A stretch of DNA of 9,662 nucleotides from contig JBGTIZ010000241.1 of NCBI GenBank assembly GCA_041745395.1, positions 1 to 9,662 on the forward strand. Direction: 5' to 3'. The translations under genes and the position numbers were made by a program. The stretch comes from Hadersleviella sp041745395. GTDB taxonomy: Bacteria > Chloroflexota > Anaerolineae > Promineifilales > Promineifilaceae. The notes beneath the pieces were generated by a model. The model made no database searches, was not told the DNA's origin, and saw only the letters and a program-made list of their open reading frames with translations. Below, piece after piece: positions 1 through 7,100 of this stretch; the first letter of the stretch is position 1; each line of letters begins with the position of its first letter.

Positions 1-104
1 CCTGCCTATAGGTAGTAACAAGCCGATTTTGGGTCTATTTTATGGCTTCGTTTTCTCTTTGAGGAAACCAAAATTGCTGAAAACAACACCATCATTTCTT
101 TAAT

Positions 105-1472
105 TTATGCGGAAAATTCGTTAGCTACGGGAATTGCTGGGAACAGTTGTGTTTTTGGCTGGCGATGTTGCACTCGCAGGTGTAGCGGGTGCTTGGGGCG
201 CAACGTCACCACGGTGTCTATTTCTACAGGAACCGCATCGGCGCGGGTGAGCTGGACGGTTTGCAGGAGGGTGGCGCAAATCACGGCCGCTTCCATTTGG
301 GCGAACATATTGCCCAAACAGATGCGTGACCCGATGCCAAAGGGGAAGTAGGCGTATTTGTCGGGACGAGTCTCTTCCTGCAAAAAGCGGTCGGGCCAAA
401 AACGGTCAGGCTGGTCGTAGAGGGTGGGGTCGCGGTGGGTGACGTAACTGCTGAAGAGCAGGACGGCTTGGCGTGGAAACTGGGCGGAGCCGATGGCAAA
501 CGGTTCTTGCACCTCGCGCCCAAAGCCAAAGGCGGGCGGGTAGAGGCGCAACGTCTCTTTGATGACCGCATCCAAGTAGGGCAGGGCGGCCAAATCGGCA
601 AAGGTGATGGGGCGTTGGCCGAGGGTTTGCTCGAGTTCGGCCGTTAGCTTTTCGGTCACTTCGGGGTGGGTGGTGAGCATATGGATGACCCATGTGAGGG
701 CCACGGCCGTGGTTTCGTGCCCCGCAAAAAAGAGCGTAATTAGCTCATCCAGCAACAGTTCCTCCTCCAGCGGCTCCCCTGCCTCATCCCGCGCCAGCAG
801 TAACATGGAGAGCAAATCCCCCTCATCACGGCCGCTGGCGCGTCGCTCCTGCACAATCTGGCTCAACAATGTCCGCACCTCTTGCATGGCCTGCCCCTGC
901 CGCCGATTTTGCGCCGTGGGAACCCACATCGGCCAGATAATCGTCTGGCTGAGTTGCTCTTCCATGACGCCCAAAATGATTTGCATCAGGCGGCCGAGTT
1001 CCGCCGTTTGGCTGGCTAAATCCACCCCATACATCGTTTTGGCAATGATGCGCATGGTCAGTTGATTAAAAGCGGTGTTGATGGGCACGACTTCTCCCTC
1101 TGCCCAACCTCTGACCATCTCGCGGGTGTAGTCGGCCATCGTGTCTACATATTCGCGGATGCGCATGGCATGGAAGGCGGGCTGGACTAGGCGGCGTTGC
1201 CGTTTCCACGCCTCCCCTTCGGCCATGAACACCCCGTTGCCCAGCACGCGGCGAAAGGTACGGCCGACAAAGGGGTCGCGGTGGAGTTTGTCGCTTTGTT
1301 TGACCAAAAGCTCCCGCATGAGTTCGGGGCGAAAGATAAAAAAGAGGGGTTTGCCCAGCATACTGTATTGGGTGTAGCCGTGGTCGTTTTGTTCGCGGGC
1401 GGCTTGTTGGGTGAAGGCGAGCAGATCGGTTTGCATGGCGCGCATATCGGCCAGTGAAAGTCGTTTGGTCAT
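105..1472 (-). CDS. Cytochrome P450 monooxygenase (substrate unknown)
   Basis: A 455-residue soluble P450. It would insert one oxygen atom of O2 into an organic substrate using electrons from a separate redox partner, and none is encoded nearby. Seen in the protein: C-helix W89-xxx-R93; I-helix oxygen-activation motif AGHETTA at 250-256; K-helix ExxR at E306-R309 (ETLR); a PDRFWPDRF region near 355-363; and the heme loop FPFGIGSRICLG with the thiolate ligand Cys385. Length is normal for a stand-alone bacterial P450, with no membrane anchor and no fused reductase. The heme-loop sequence and GNMFAQMEA that follows resemble the CYP4/CYP102-like bacterial group (family knowledge; subfamily not assignable). 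I chose the ATG at 1472 rather than the in-frame ATG at 1487 because GGAG lies 9 nt before it and the upstream ATG sits inside that ribosome-binding stretch. It is divergent from a TetR regulator, which probably represses it. Confidence 0.95.
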   Translation of the reverse strand: MTKRLSLADMRAMQTDLLAFTQQAAREQNDHGYTQYSMLGKPLFFIFRPELMRELLVKQSDKLHRDPFVGRTFRRVLGNGVFMAEGEAWKRQRRLVQPAFHAMRIREYVDTMADYTREMVRGWAEGEVVPINTAFNQLTMRIIAKTMYGVDLASQTAELGRLMQIILGVMEEQLSQTIIWPMWVPTAQNRRQGQAMQEVRTLLSQIVQERRASGRDEGDLLSMLLLARDEAGEPLEEELLLDELITLFFAGHETTAVALTWVIHMLTTHPEVTEKLTAELEQTLGQRPITFADLAALPYLDAVIKETLRLYPPAFGFGREVQEPFAIGSAQFPRQAVLLFSSYVTHRDPTLYDQPDRFWPDRFLQEETRPDKYAYFPFGIGSRICLGNMFAQMEAAVICATLLQTVQLTRADAVPVEIDTVVTLRPKHPLHLRVQHRQPKTQLFPAIPVANEFSA

Positions 1473-1511
1473 GGTACAAATCTCCATTTGGGGGAATAAT
1501 TGGGTTAATTA

Positions 1512-1528
1512 CGCAACACTGTGTTGCG
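1512..1528. promoter_or_regulatory. Candidate TetR operator, perfect 8-bp inverted repeat
   Basis: CGCAACAC-T-GTGTTGCG is a perfect palindrome of 8-bp arms around one base, lying in the divergent P450/TetR promoter region. TetR-family dimers typically bind such short dyads next to their own gene. It lies about 10-25 bp downstream of the predicted P450 transcription start, where bound repressor would block the polymerase. The right arm continues as TGTTGCGAAGA (1522-1532), which recurs exactly at 1592-1602 beside the TetR start. Binding by this TetR is inferred. Confidence 0.65.
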
Positions 1529-1543
1529 AAGATGAGCGACTAT

Positions 1544-1572
1544 ATGGTAAAAACCACGGTCGTGTTTGTCAA
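1544..1572 (-). promoter_or_regulatory. Predicted promoter of the P450 gene
   Basis: On the minus strand a perfect -35 box TTGACA (1567-1572) is followed after 17 bp by TACCAT (1544-1549, four of six matches to TATAAT). Transcription would start near 1537, giving a leader of about 65 nt that contains the palindromic operator at 1512-1528. The near-copy CACGGTCGTG of the window's common palindrome lies in the spacer (1555-1564). Confidence 0.5.
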
Positions 1573-1591
1573 ACCACAAAACGGCCTATTT

Positions 1592-1622
1592 TGTTGCGAA
1601 GAGATGGACCACTCTCTAGGAT
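1592..1622 (+). promoter_or_regulatory. Predicted TetR promoter overlapping an operator half-site
   Basis: TGTTGCGAAGA (1592-1602) is an exact copy of the right operator arm at 1522-1532. Inside it, TTGCGA (1594-1599) can serve as a -35 box, with TAGGAT (1617-1622) as -10 at 17-bp spacing; both are four-of-six matches. Transcription would begin only about 2-4 nt before the ATG at 1632, so the TetR message may be almost leaderless. The overlap suggests autorepression. A weaker dyad, ACAAAA (1576-1581) with TTTTGT (1589-1594), also lies here. The assignment is inference from weak boxes. Confidence 0.35.
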
Positions 1623-1631
1623 AGTTATCAG

Positions 1632-2219
1632 ATGACCAAACCGCTTGAAGAGATTACGGATGGACGGGTGCGTCACACTTTGCACCAAATCAAAGAGGCG
1701 TTTATGGCCTTGCTCATCGAAAAAGGGTTTGAGGCGACGCGGGTAAGCGATATTGTGTCCCGCGCCCAGATTAACCGCACCACCTTTTACCGTCATTACA
1801 CGGATAAGTATGATTTGGCGGAGCGGCTGACCGATGTGCTGTTTGCGGAGGTCAATGAGCAGATGGCGGCGATGATGCGGGATGACCCCACGGCCGTGCC
1901 CCAACTCCTGTTTGAGCATGTGGCCGCTTATGCCCCGTTTTACCAAGCGATGCTCAGCCCGAAGGGTATTCCCGGCTTTACGGAGCGGGTGAGGGGGGTG
2001 GTAGAGGAGCAACTCACGACCGTGTTGCCCGCCAGCCAGAACGAAATGCCCCCCGCTTTACCCGTGCGCTACCTAGCGGCGGCGCAGTTAGGGGTGGTGC
2101 AATGGTGGCTAGAGGCGGGGATGCCGCTCTCCCCCGCCCATATGGCCGCCTATTTAGCCGAGTTGCACGCCTACGGCGGGATGCAGGCGTTAGGTTTAGA
2201 CGTTCAACTTTTCAGATAA
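1632..2219 (+). CDS. TetR/AcrR-family transcriptional regulator
   Basis: A 195-residue DNA-binding repressor-type protein. The N-terminal TetR domain spans about residues 12-62, with the helix-turn-helix and following signature at 37-62 (RVSDIVSRAQINRTTFYRHYTDKYDL region; the TTFYRHY block is diagnostic). The C-terminal ligand/dimer domain, including QLGVVQWWLEAGMPLSP at about 152-168, resembles the Firmicutes-type TetR C-terminal family (DhaS-like). It is divergently paired with the P450 gene 159 bp away, and a perfect dyad lies between them, so repression of the P450 and of itself is the simplest inference; the inducer could be a P450 substrate. There is no strong Shine-Dalgarno sequence, consistent with a near-leaderless message. 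The stop codon lies within a 12-bp perfect hairpin. One CACGGCCGTG palindrome (1889-1898) encodes TAV at 87-89. Confidence 0.93.
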   Translation: MTKPLEEITDGRVRHTLHQIKEAFMALLIEKGFEATRVSDIVSRAQINRTTFYRHYTDKYDLAERLTDVLFAEVNEQMAAMMRDDPTAVPQLLFEHVAAYAPFYQAMLSPKGIPGFTERVRGVVEEQLTTVLPASQNEMPPALPVRYLAAAQLGVVQWWLEAGMPLSPAHMAAYLAELHAYGGMQALGLDVQLFR

Positions 2220-2229
2220 GTTGAACGTC
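2199..2229. terminator. Perfect 12-bp hairpin over the TetR stop codon
   Basis: GACGTTCAACTT (2199-2210) and AAGTTGAACGTC (2218-2229) are exact reverse complements separated by a 7-nt loop. The TAA stop (2217-2219) straddles the loop and the right arm. It sits between the convergent TetR and small hypothetical genes, the usual place for a bidirectional transcript end. No T-run follows on either strand, so it is not a textbook intrinsic terminator. It could instead stabilise the mRNA 3' end. Confidence 0.45.
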
Positions 2230-2263
2230 GTGCAGTGATTCAATAACACCCCCACTCTCCCCA

Positions 2264-2473
2264 TCACGACAAATCCACTTGTCCCGGCTCGGCCGCTCTT
2301 TGCTCAATGAACGCCAGCGCTTCCCCTAGTTCCTTAAACAGGCGTTTTTCCCCCGTGGGCACATAGACCACCACGACGCGCCACGCGCTTGTCTCACTTT
2401 CGCGCCACAGGCGGATGAGATAGGCTTGATAATAGGTGGGATGGGTGAGGGTGGAGCGGTGGGTGGTTGTCAT
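2264..2473 (-). CDS. Small conserved hypothetical protein
   Basis: A 69-residue protein of unknown function. It has a polar N-terminus, then YYQAYLIRLWRESETSAWRV, a hydrophobic strand VVVVYVPTGEKR, and a helix LFKELGEALAFIEQRA. This layout (YxxYLxRLWR, then a strand ending in TGE, then a helix with F-EL-ALAF) resembles very short hypothetical proteins I associate with Chloroflexota and cyanobacteria; that is recalled similarity, not a search. There is no signal peptide, membrane segment or cysteine. GGTAGGA precedes the ATG by about 10 nt and supports the start. The gene stands alone, convergent with TetR, and one 28-bp TTGCGAC-type repeat begins 15 bp upstream of its start codon, so that repeat may be its promoter or operator. 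Confidence 0.72.
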   Translation of the reverse strand: MTTTHRSTLTHPTYYQAYLIRLWRESETSAWRVVVVYVPTGEKRLFKELGEALAFIEQRAAEPGQVDLS

Positions 2474-2487
2474 GAGTCACATCCTAC

Positions 2488-2515
2488 CAAGCTATTGTCG
2501 CAAAAACGTCGCAAG
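2488..2515 (-). repeat. 28-bp direct repeat, copy A (phased TTGCGAC units)
   Basis: This stretch matches 4046-4073 at 27 of 28 positions (T2496 versus C4054). Read on the minus strand it contains TTGCGACGTTT followed directly by TTGCGACAATA, two units at 11-bp period, about one helical turn. It lies 15 bp upstream of the 69-aa gene's start codon. Weaker similarity continues past both ends, for example GCGCCCA here versus TCGCCCA at the other copy. Confidence 0.85.
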
Positions 2516-2526
2516 GGAGCGCCCAT

Positions 2527-2571
2527 AAAAAACGGCGTGCTGTTCTCAAATGAATAGAGACCAGCACGCCG
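2527..2571 (-). terminator. Rho-independent terminator of the protease gene
   Basis: On the minus strand CGGCGTGCTG (2562-2571) pairs perfectly with CAGCACGCCG (2533-2542). An inner TCTC/GAGA pairing extends the stem, and TTTTTT (2527-2532) follows immediately. This is a textbook intrinsic terminator about 40 nt past the protease stop. It isolates the protease from the small gene downstream. Confidence 0.9.
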
Positions 2572-2611
2572 ACAAGCTTATTAGCTTATAGCGCGATAAA
2601 CCGCTTTAGGC

Positions 2612-3982
2612 CTACGGGAAAACCTCTCTGAGCCAAGAAATGGTGCCCATATTGGCGGGTGTTAGCCTTACCGCGCCGTTCGGGAAGTTATTGTTGGCCG
2701 CACAATTTGTTGAACAACTCTCTGTACTCACAATCAACGTGACCACGGGCACATAGGTGTTATTGGGCAACTTGTGCCAGAAATAAACGGGACTGCCACT
2801 ATGCCCGCCACTCAAGTCACAAGAAATGGTGGCGCGACGATTCCAGCCGTCGGCACCTTTGTTAGAAAAAGAGCCGATGTTACAGCGGTTCACATCGCCA
2901 TACATGCGCCCATTTTGGCAATTGTTTTGATCATTGCCACCAATGGGAGAATTGCCCCGCCCTGTGTTGCATTGCGGATAGCCTCGGTTCCATTTGCTAA
3001 CGTTATTAAGATAGTTGGCTGAGGCGGCAAAGTAGCCCATCCAAGAAGTTTGGTCACCTAAACGGTCGGGAATGACCAACATTCCCCAGTCCCATTGCCA
3101 GCCAGTCAGGTCAGGGTTACGCCATTGCCACGGAGTCCAGTACCACACTTCTGTGCCGGGGGCAGGGTTGGTCGTCACGCGGGTGGAGCCAAAGGGTTCT
3201 TGAGCGAGTGTGGTGCCAAAGCCGTTCTTAGCGGGGGTGATGCGTGGGCTGAACCAATTGTTGGTTCCCTGCTCATTCATGCAGTGCGCGGCCGTGATGA
3301 TGTGGCGCGGCCCGATGAGCGTGCCCGAGCAACTGGAGTTGTGGGTACTGCTCCCGTTGCCTCTAAATTGGGAGATGGCACGGTAAGGCCAAATACTGGG
3401 GTTGTTAATGAGAATGCGGTTGTCTGTGCCGTTGCTCCAGCCGCGTGTATCTGCTTCTGCGCCTTGCCCGTCGCCTTGAATGATGGGCAGGTAGGTGAAG
3501 GAGGTTTCAAAAGAGGCACTGGTGCGCCCCGTGCTTTCATGACAATCATAAATATCGTCCAGCATTTCTTCTTGCAAGGTGACTTTGAACTCGAACTGGG
3601 TGCGGGTGTTGAAGACGGCAAACTCGATGGGGCCGTGTTCGATTTCTTCACGAGGTGGTTCGGTGGGATCGTCTTCGCCGTCTTCGTTCGGTTCTTCGGG
3701 GGCGATTGGCTCATCGTCTATGAGTTCGCCGTCGCCAATATATTCGACCATCATGTATTCGTTGATGCGCACGGGAGTGCTGGGCGGGGTGTCACTGCTG
3801 AGTACGTCACGCAGTCCCTCTAGGTCGAAGGGGTCTTCGGGCAGGCAGGGGGTGCTGGAGATGCTGGTGGGGTTAGTAGGAGCGGCTTGGGTGGTGGACA
3901 CGGCCGTGTTACCAATCCCTCCCCACAGGGCAACCAAGCCCATCACAAAAAACAGTCCAAACATCAAAACAAACCTTTTCAT
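2612..3982 (-). CDS. Secreted trypsin/V8-like serine protease (family S1)
   Basis: A 456-residue exported endopeptidase precursor. Residues 1 to about 33 form a signal peptide (MKRF, hydrophobic core FVLMFGLFFVMGLVALW, small residues near TTQAAP). Residues 74-150 form a pro-region-like segment that is extremely acidic at about 84-116. The chymotrypsin-fold domain follows, with catalytic His233 (IITAAHC), Asp298 (QWDWGMLVI) and Ser395 (SGGHSGSPVY). Cys218 and Cys234 bracket the His loop as in trypsin, and further cysteines at 338, 355, 367, 388, 423 and 427 suggest disulfides in the secreted protein. The GHSGSP serine loop is typical of V8/glutamyl-endopeptidase-like S1 members; Glu specificity is not established. 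The start is well supported: AAAGGAG lies 8 nt before the ATG. The gene has its own terminator and is bracketed by 28-bp direct repeats. Secretion may be Sec-dependent (inference). Confidence 0.93.
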   Translation of the reverse strand: MKRFVLMFGLFFVMGLVALWGGIGNTAVSTTQAAPTNPTSISSTPCLPEDPFDLEGLRDVLSSDTPPSTPVRINEYMMVEYIGDGELIDDEPIAPEEPNEDGEDDPTEPPREEIEHGPIEFAVFNTRTQFEFKVTLQEEMLDDIYDCHESTGRTSASFETSFTYLPIIQGDGQGAEADTRGWSNGTDNRILINNPSIWPYRAISQFRGNGSSTHNSSCSGTLIGPRHIITAAHCMNEQGTNNWFSPRITPAKNGFGTTLAQEPFGSTRVTTNPAPGTEVWYWTPWQWRNPDLTGWQWDWGMLVIPDRLGDQTSWMGYFAASANYLNNVSKWNRGYPQCNTGRGNSPIGGNDQNNCQNGRMYGDVNRCNIGSFSNKGADGWNRRATISCDLSGGHSGSPVYFWHKLPNNTYVPVVTLIVSTESCSTNCAANNNFPNGAVRLTPANMGTISWLREVFP

Positions 3983-3990
3983 GCGACTTT

Positions 3991-3997
3991 CTCCTTT
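3991..3997 (-). promoter_or_regulatory. Strong ribosome binding site of the protease
   Basis: The minus strand reads AAAGGAG, ending 8 nt before the ATG at 3982. This near-perfect Shine-Dalgarno sequence fixes the start, which coincides with the first residue of a proper signal peptide. Confidence 0.85.
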
Positions 3998-4045
3998 ATA
4001 GTGAATATAAATAATGGGTTTGACTACAACAGAACAGCATCATAA

Positions 4046-4082
4046 CAAGCTATCGTCGCAAAAACGTCGCAAGAAACGTCGC
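4046..4082 (-). repeat. 28-bp direct repeat, copy B, plus a third TTGCGAC-like unit
   Basis: 4046-4073 repeats 2488-2515 with one mismatch. A further GTCGC core on the plus strand (4078-4082) makes three cores at 4055, 4066 and 4078, spaced 11 and 12 bp. It lies 64 bp upstream of the protease start codon, so it may be an upstream operator or activator site for that gene. Alternatively the two copies could be the ends of an inserted segment. Confidence 0.8.
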
Positions 4083-4101
4083 CCAGCCAGCCATTGGCGT
4101 G

Positions 4102-4119
4102 AAAAGTGAGAAGTGAAAA
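4102..4119. repeat. Degenerate heptamer repeat (AAAAGTG-type), short copy
   Basis: AAAAGTG (4102-4108), AGAAGTG (4109-4115) and a partial AAAAG (4116-4120) form a tandem heptamer run of the same family as the hairpin arms at 7336-7412 and 8713-8800. No opposing arm is present. TTGGCGTG immediately before it (4094-4101) also matches the inner boundary of the 8713-8800 element, so this may be a decayed half-copy. Poly-C tracts (7 at 4137-4143, 8 at 4151-4158) follow. Confidence 0.6.
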
Positions 4120-4182
4120 GCCCTCTCCACCGTCCTCCCCCCCTTTTGTACCCCCCCCGCACCGCATATCCACATAATCCGC

Positions 4183-4188
4183 TATAAT
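4183..4188 (+). promoter_or_regulatory. Consensus -10 box implying a leaderless transcript
   Basis: A perfect TATAAT ends 7 nt before the ATG at 4196. With the usual 6-8 nt to the transcription start, the message would begin at or next to the A of the ATG. There is no Shine-Dalgarno sequence, because the intervening bases are pyrimidines (CTTTCCC). No convincing -35 box is seen 17 bp upstream, so an activator or an extended contact may be needed. Confidence 0.6.
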
Positions 4189-4195
4189 CTTTCCC

Positions 4196-7100
4196 ATGAT
4201 CGCGTTGCAACTGTCTCTGTTAGGCACCTTTGACCTCCGCTGGCACAACCAACACGTCACCACCTTCCCCACCGACAAAGTGCGGGCACTACTCGCCTAC
4301 CTCGCCCTCGAAGCGCATAGCCACCCCCTGCGGCGCGAAAGCCTCGCCACCCTGCTATGGCCTGACTACCCTGACAACGTTGCCCTGCGCAACTTGCGCC
4401 AAAACCTGCACCGGCTCAAGCAACTGCTGGATAACCTTCAGCCGGGCTTGAGCGAGCAGGTGTTGCAGGTCACGCGCCAAACGGTACAGGTCGACACCCG
4501 TTGGTTAGCCGTGGATGTGCATCAATTCACGGCCGCGCTCACGGCCGTGGAAAAACACCCCCACGACCATGTTCACACCTGCGCCCCCTGCCTCCAGCAA
4601 CTCACCCAAGCCGCCAACCTTCTGCGCGGCGACCTCCTCGCAGGACTCACCCTGCCCGACGCCCCCAACTTTGACGAATGGCTCACCATTCAGCGCGAGC
4701 AAATCCATTATGATAGTCTGAACCTGCTTTACATCTTGGCCGAAAGCTACATTCAGCAAGGCGACTACGAACGGGCGCACAGCTACGCCATGCGCCAAAT
4801 CAATCTGGAGCCGTGGCGGGAAGAGGCGCAACGCCAACTGATGATTATTTTGAGCCAGCAAGGACGGCGCAATGAGGCGTTGCTAGTGTACGAACATTTG
4901 CTTGAGCTACTGCAAGCGGAGCTAGGCATCGGCCCCAGTCAGGAGACAGAACAGCTATATCGCAGTCTGCTCAATTCACAAACGGCTGGCTCGCAACTGC
5001 ATCATTTCACCACGGCCGTGACCCCCTTCCTCGGCCGTGAACAAAACCTTAGCGACCTCAGCGACCTCCTCTTCCAGCCCGACTGTCGTCTCATAACCAT
5101 CACGGGGCTGGGCGGCATGGGCAAAACGCGGCTGGCGCAACAGCTTGTGCAACATCTGGCCGACACCCAGCCCGTCGCCCTGCACCACCGTTTTCCCGCT
5201 GGCTGTTACTTTGTGCCCCTCGAGACGGTTAATCAAGCCGACCTGCTGTGGGAAGCCATTGCCCAGCAGATTGGGCTAAATTTGCCCAGCCAAGAGCCAT
5301 CTCGCGTCCAACTGCTCAACCATCTGCAAGAGCAAGCCGTTTTGCTGGTGCTGGACAATTTGGAACTGCTTGCGCCTGAATTTGCGTCCCGGCTGGCTGA
5401 TTTGTTGCGCCACACCAGCCGACTCCAGCTTATCGCCACCTCCCGCGTGCCGCTCCAACTGGCGGGGGAATGGGTGTACCCGCTCGCTGGTCTCACCTAT
5501 CAAACCAACCAATCTGACCAAACAGATGCCCTCGACGATTCAGTTAGCACGGCCGTGCATCTGTTTGTGCAGACGGCGCGACGTGTTCGCCCCAATTTTC
5601 AGCCCACTATGGCCGATAGAGAGGCGATTCAGGCGATTTGTACGCTGACCGAAGGGTTGCCTCTGGCGATAGAGATGGCCGCCTCGTGGGTGCGCGTTGC
5701 CAATTGCGCCACCATTGCCCGCCAGATGCGAGACAATCTGGACATGCTCTCGTCGCCGTGGCGCCATCAGCCAGCCCGCCAAAAGAGTATGCGGCTCATT
5801 CTCGATTATGCGTGGCAAGCGCTCACGCCCGAGGCGCAAGAGACGTTGCTCTGCCTGACCCTCTTTCAGGGCACGTTTTCGTTGACGGCCATCACGGCCG
5901 TGTTGCCCCACGCTTGGCCACAGATTGCCCAGCTTCATGACCATTTTTTGCTTCAGCAGACCACCGCCGACGATTACTATTTTCATCCCCTCGTGCGTCG
6001 CTTTGCCGAGGAAAAAGGGGCGGCGCGGCTGGCCGCTGGGCAAGACAACACGGCCGTGCGCGACCGCTATACCCATTACTACCTCACCCTGCTAGCCGAA
6101 CAGGCCGCCAAGCTGACCACGGCCGAAGCGGCTCAGGCGCGGCAACAGCTACGGGCGGACTGGGTTAATGTGGGTCAAGCGTGGGAAAACGCCATTGCGG
6201 CGCGGGCGTGGGATCTGTTGAGCCAAGCGGCTGAGGGGTTGGTGGCGCACTGTACATCAGAGGGGTTGGTTATTCAGGGGGAAAGTTGGTTCACGGCCGT
6301 GTTAGAGGCTCTCCCCCCCTCTTCTTATATAGAAGAGACTGTTTCCACTCGCTGGTACATTCAATGGCAACGGGCACGCCTCTTTCTGGAAGACGAATAC
6401 CAACGAGCGGAACAGCTTCTCACGGCCATCATGGATCCATCCTTCCCTATCCCTGTGGCCTACGCCCCCCACTTTTGGAATGATTACGCCATTAGTAAAT
6501 GGCGGCTGGGCAAGCTAGAAGAAGCGGAACCACTCTTCCGACAGGTCATCGCCCTCGCCGTTGCTCGTGGGGAGGCACATCCCGCCGCTCAGCATCATTT
6601 AGCCAATCTGTACCTAACCAGTGCGCCACCCAATGAGGCGTGCTGGCCGCTTTATGCCCAAGCGTTGCAAACGTATCGGCAACGGGGCCATCTCGCTGGC
6701 GAAGCGGGAGTGCTTCATGATTATGGTTTGGCCAGTAACGTCATGGGGGACAAACTGGAGACAAGCATCAGCTATGTCCAGCAAAGCTTGCACCTATACC
6801 AGCTTTTGCACCATCAATATGGAGCCACGATGGCCGCCAGCAATCTCGTTTATCTCTTGCTTTTAAGTAGGGAAAAGGGGCAATATGAAGAGGCCATCTC
6901 TCTCGGTACTGAGTTGCTAAACAATTTGGTAGGTGGGGGGAAATTTATGGCCTTGCGCGCGCAAGTGCACGTCAATTTGGGGCATCTGTATCAAAAACAG
7001 AAGCGCCATGGCCTCGCCGCCTATCATTATAGGCAGGTGTTGGGCTTATTTGACCACTGTCATCATTACAAAGAGCTGGCGGGGGCTTTGGTGGGGTGGG

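Noticed and set aside
1473..1487. Upstream ATG for the P450 gene
   Set aside because: It overlaps the GGAG that serves the ATG at 1472, and the extra five residues add nothing recognisable.
2534..2541. GGCGTGCT in the protease terminator stem matching the core of the hairpin elements
   Set aside because: Only an 8-base match; the terminator lacks heptamer arms and the rest of the core, so common origin cannot be claimed.
3095..3823. 242-codon open frame on the plus strand opposite the protease
   Set aside because: It lies wholly antisense to a protease with signal peptide, full catalytic triad, ribosome binding site and terminator. Its translation has no recognisable domain and unusual composition, so it is a shadow of the real gene.
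2774..4073. CRISPR-like array from the 28-bp repeats
   Set aside because: Only two copies 1.5 kb apart, with a whole gene between them and no cas genes.
4024..4278. 84-codon minus-strand frame across the SARP promoter
   Set aside because: It overlaps the start of the well-supported regulator and the repeat/poly-C region, and its protein is low-complexity Gly/Cys-rich with no family resemblance.
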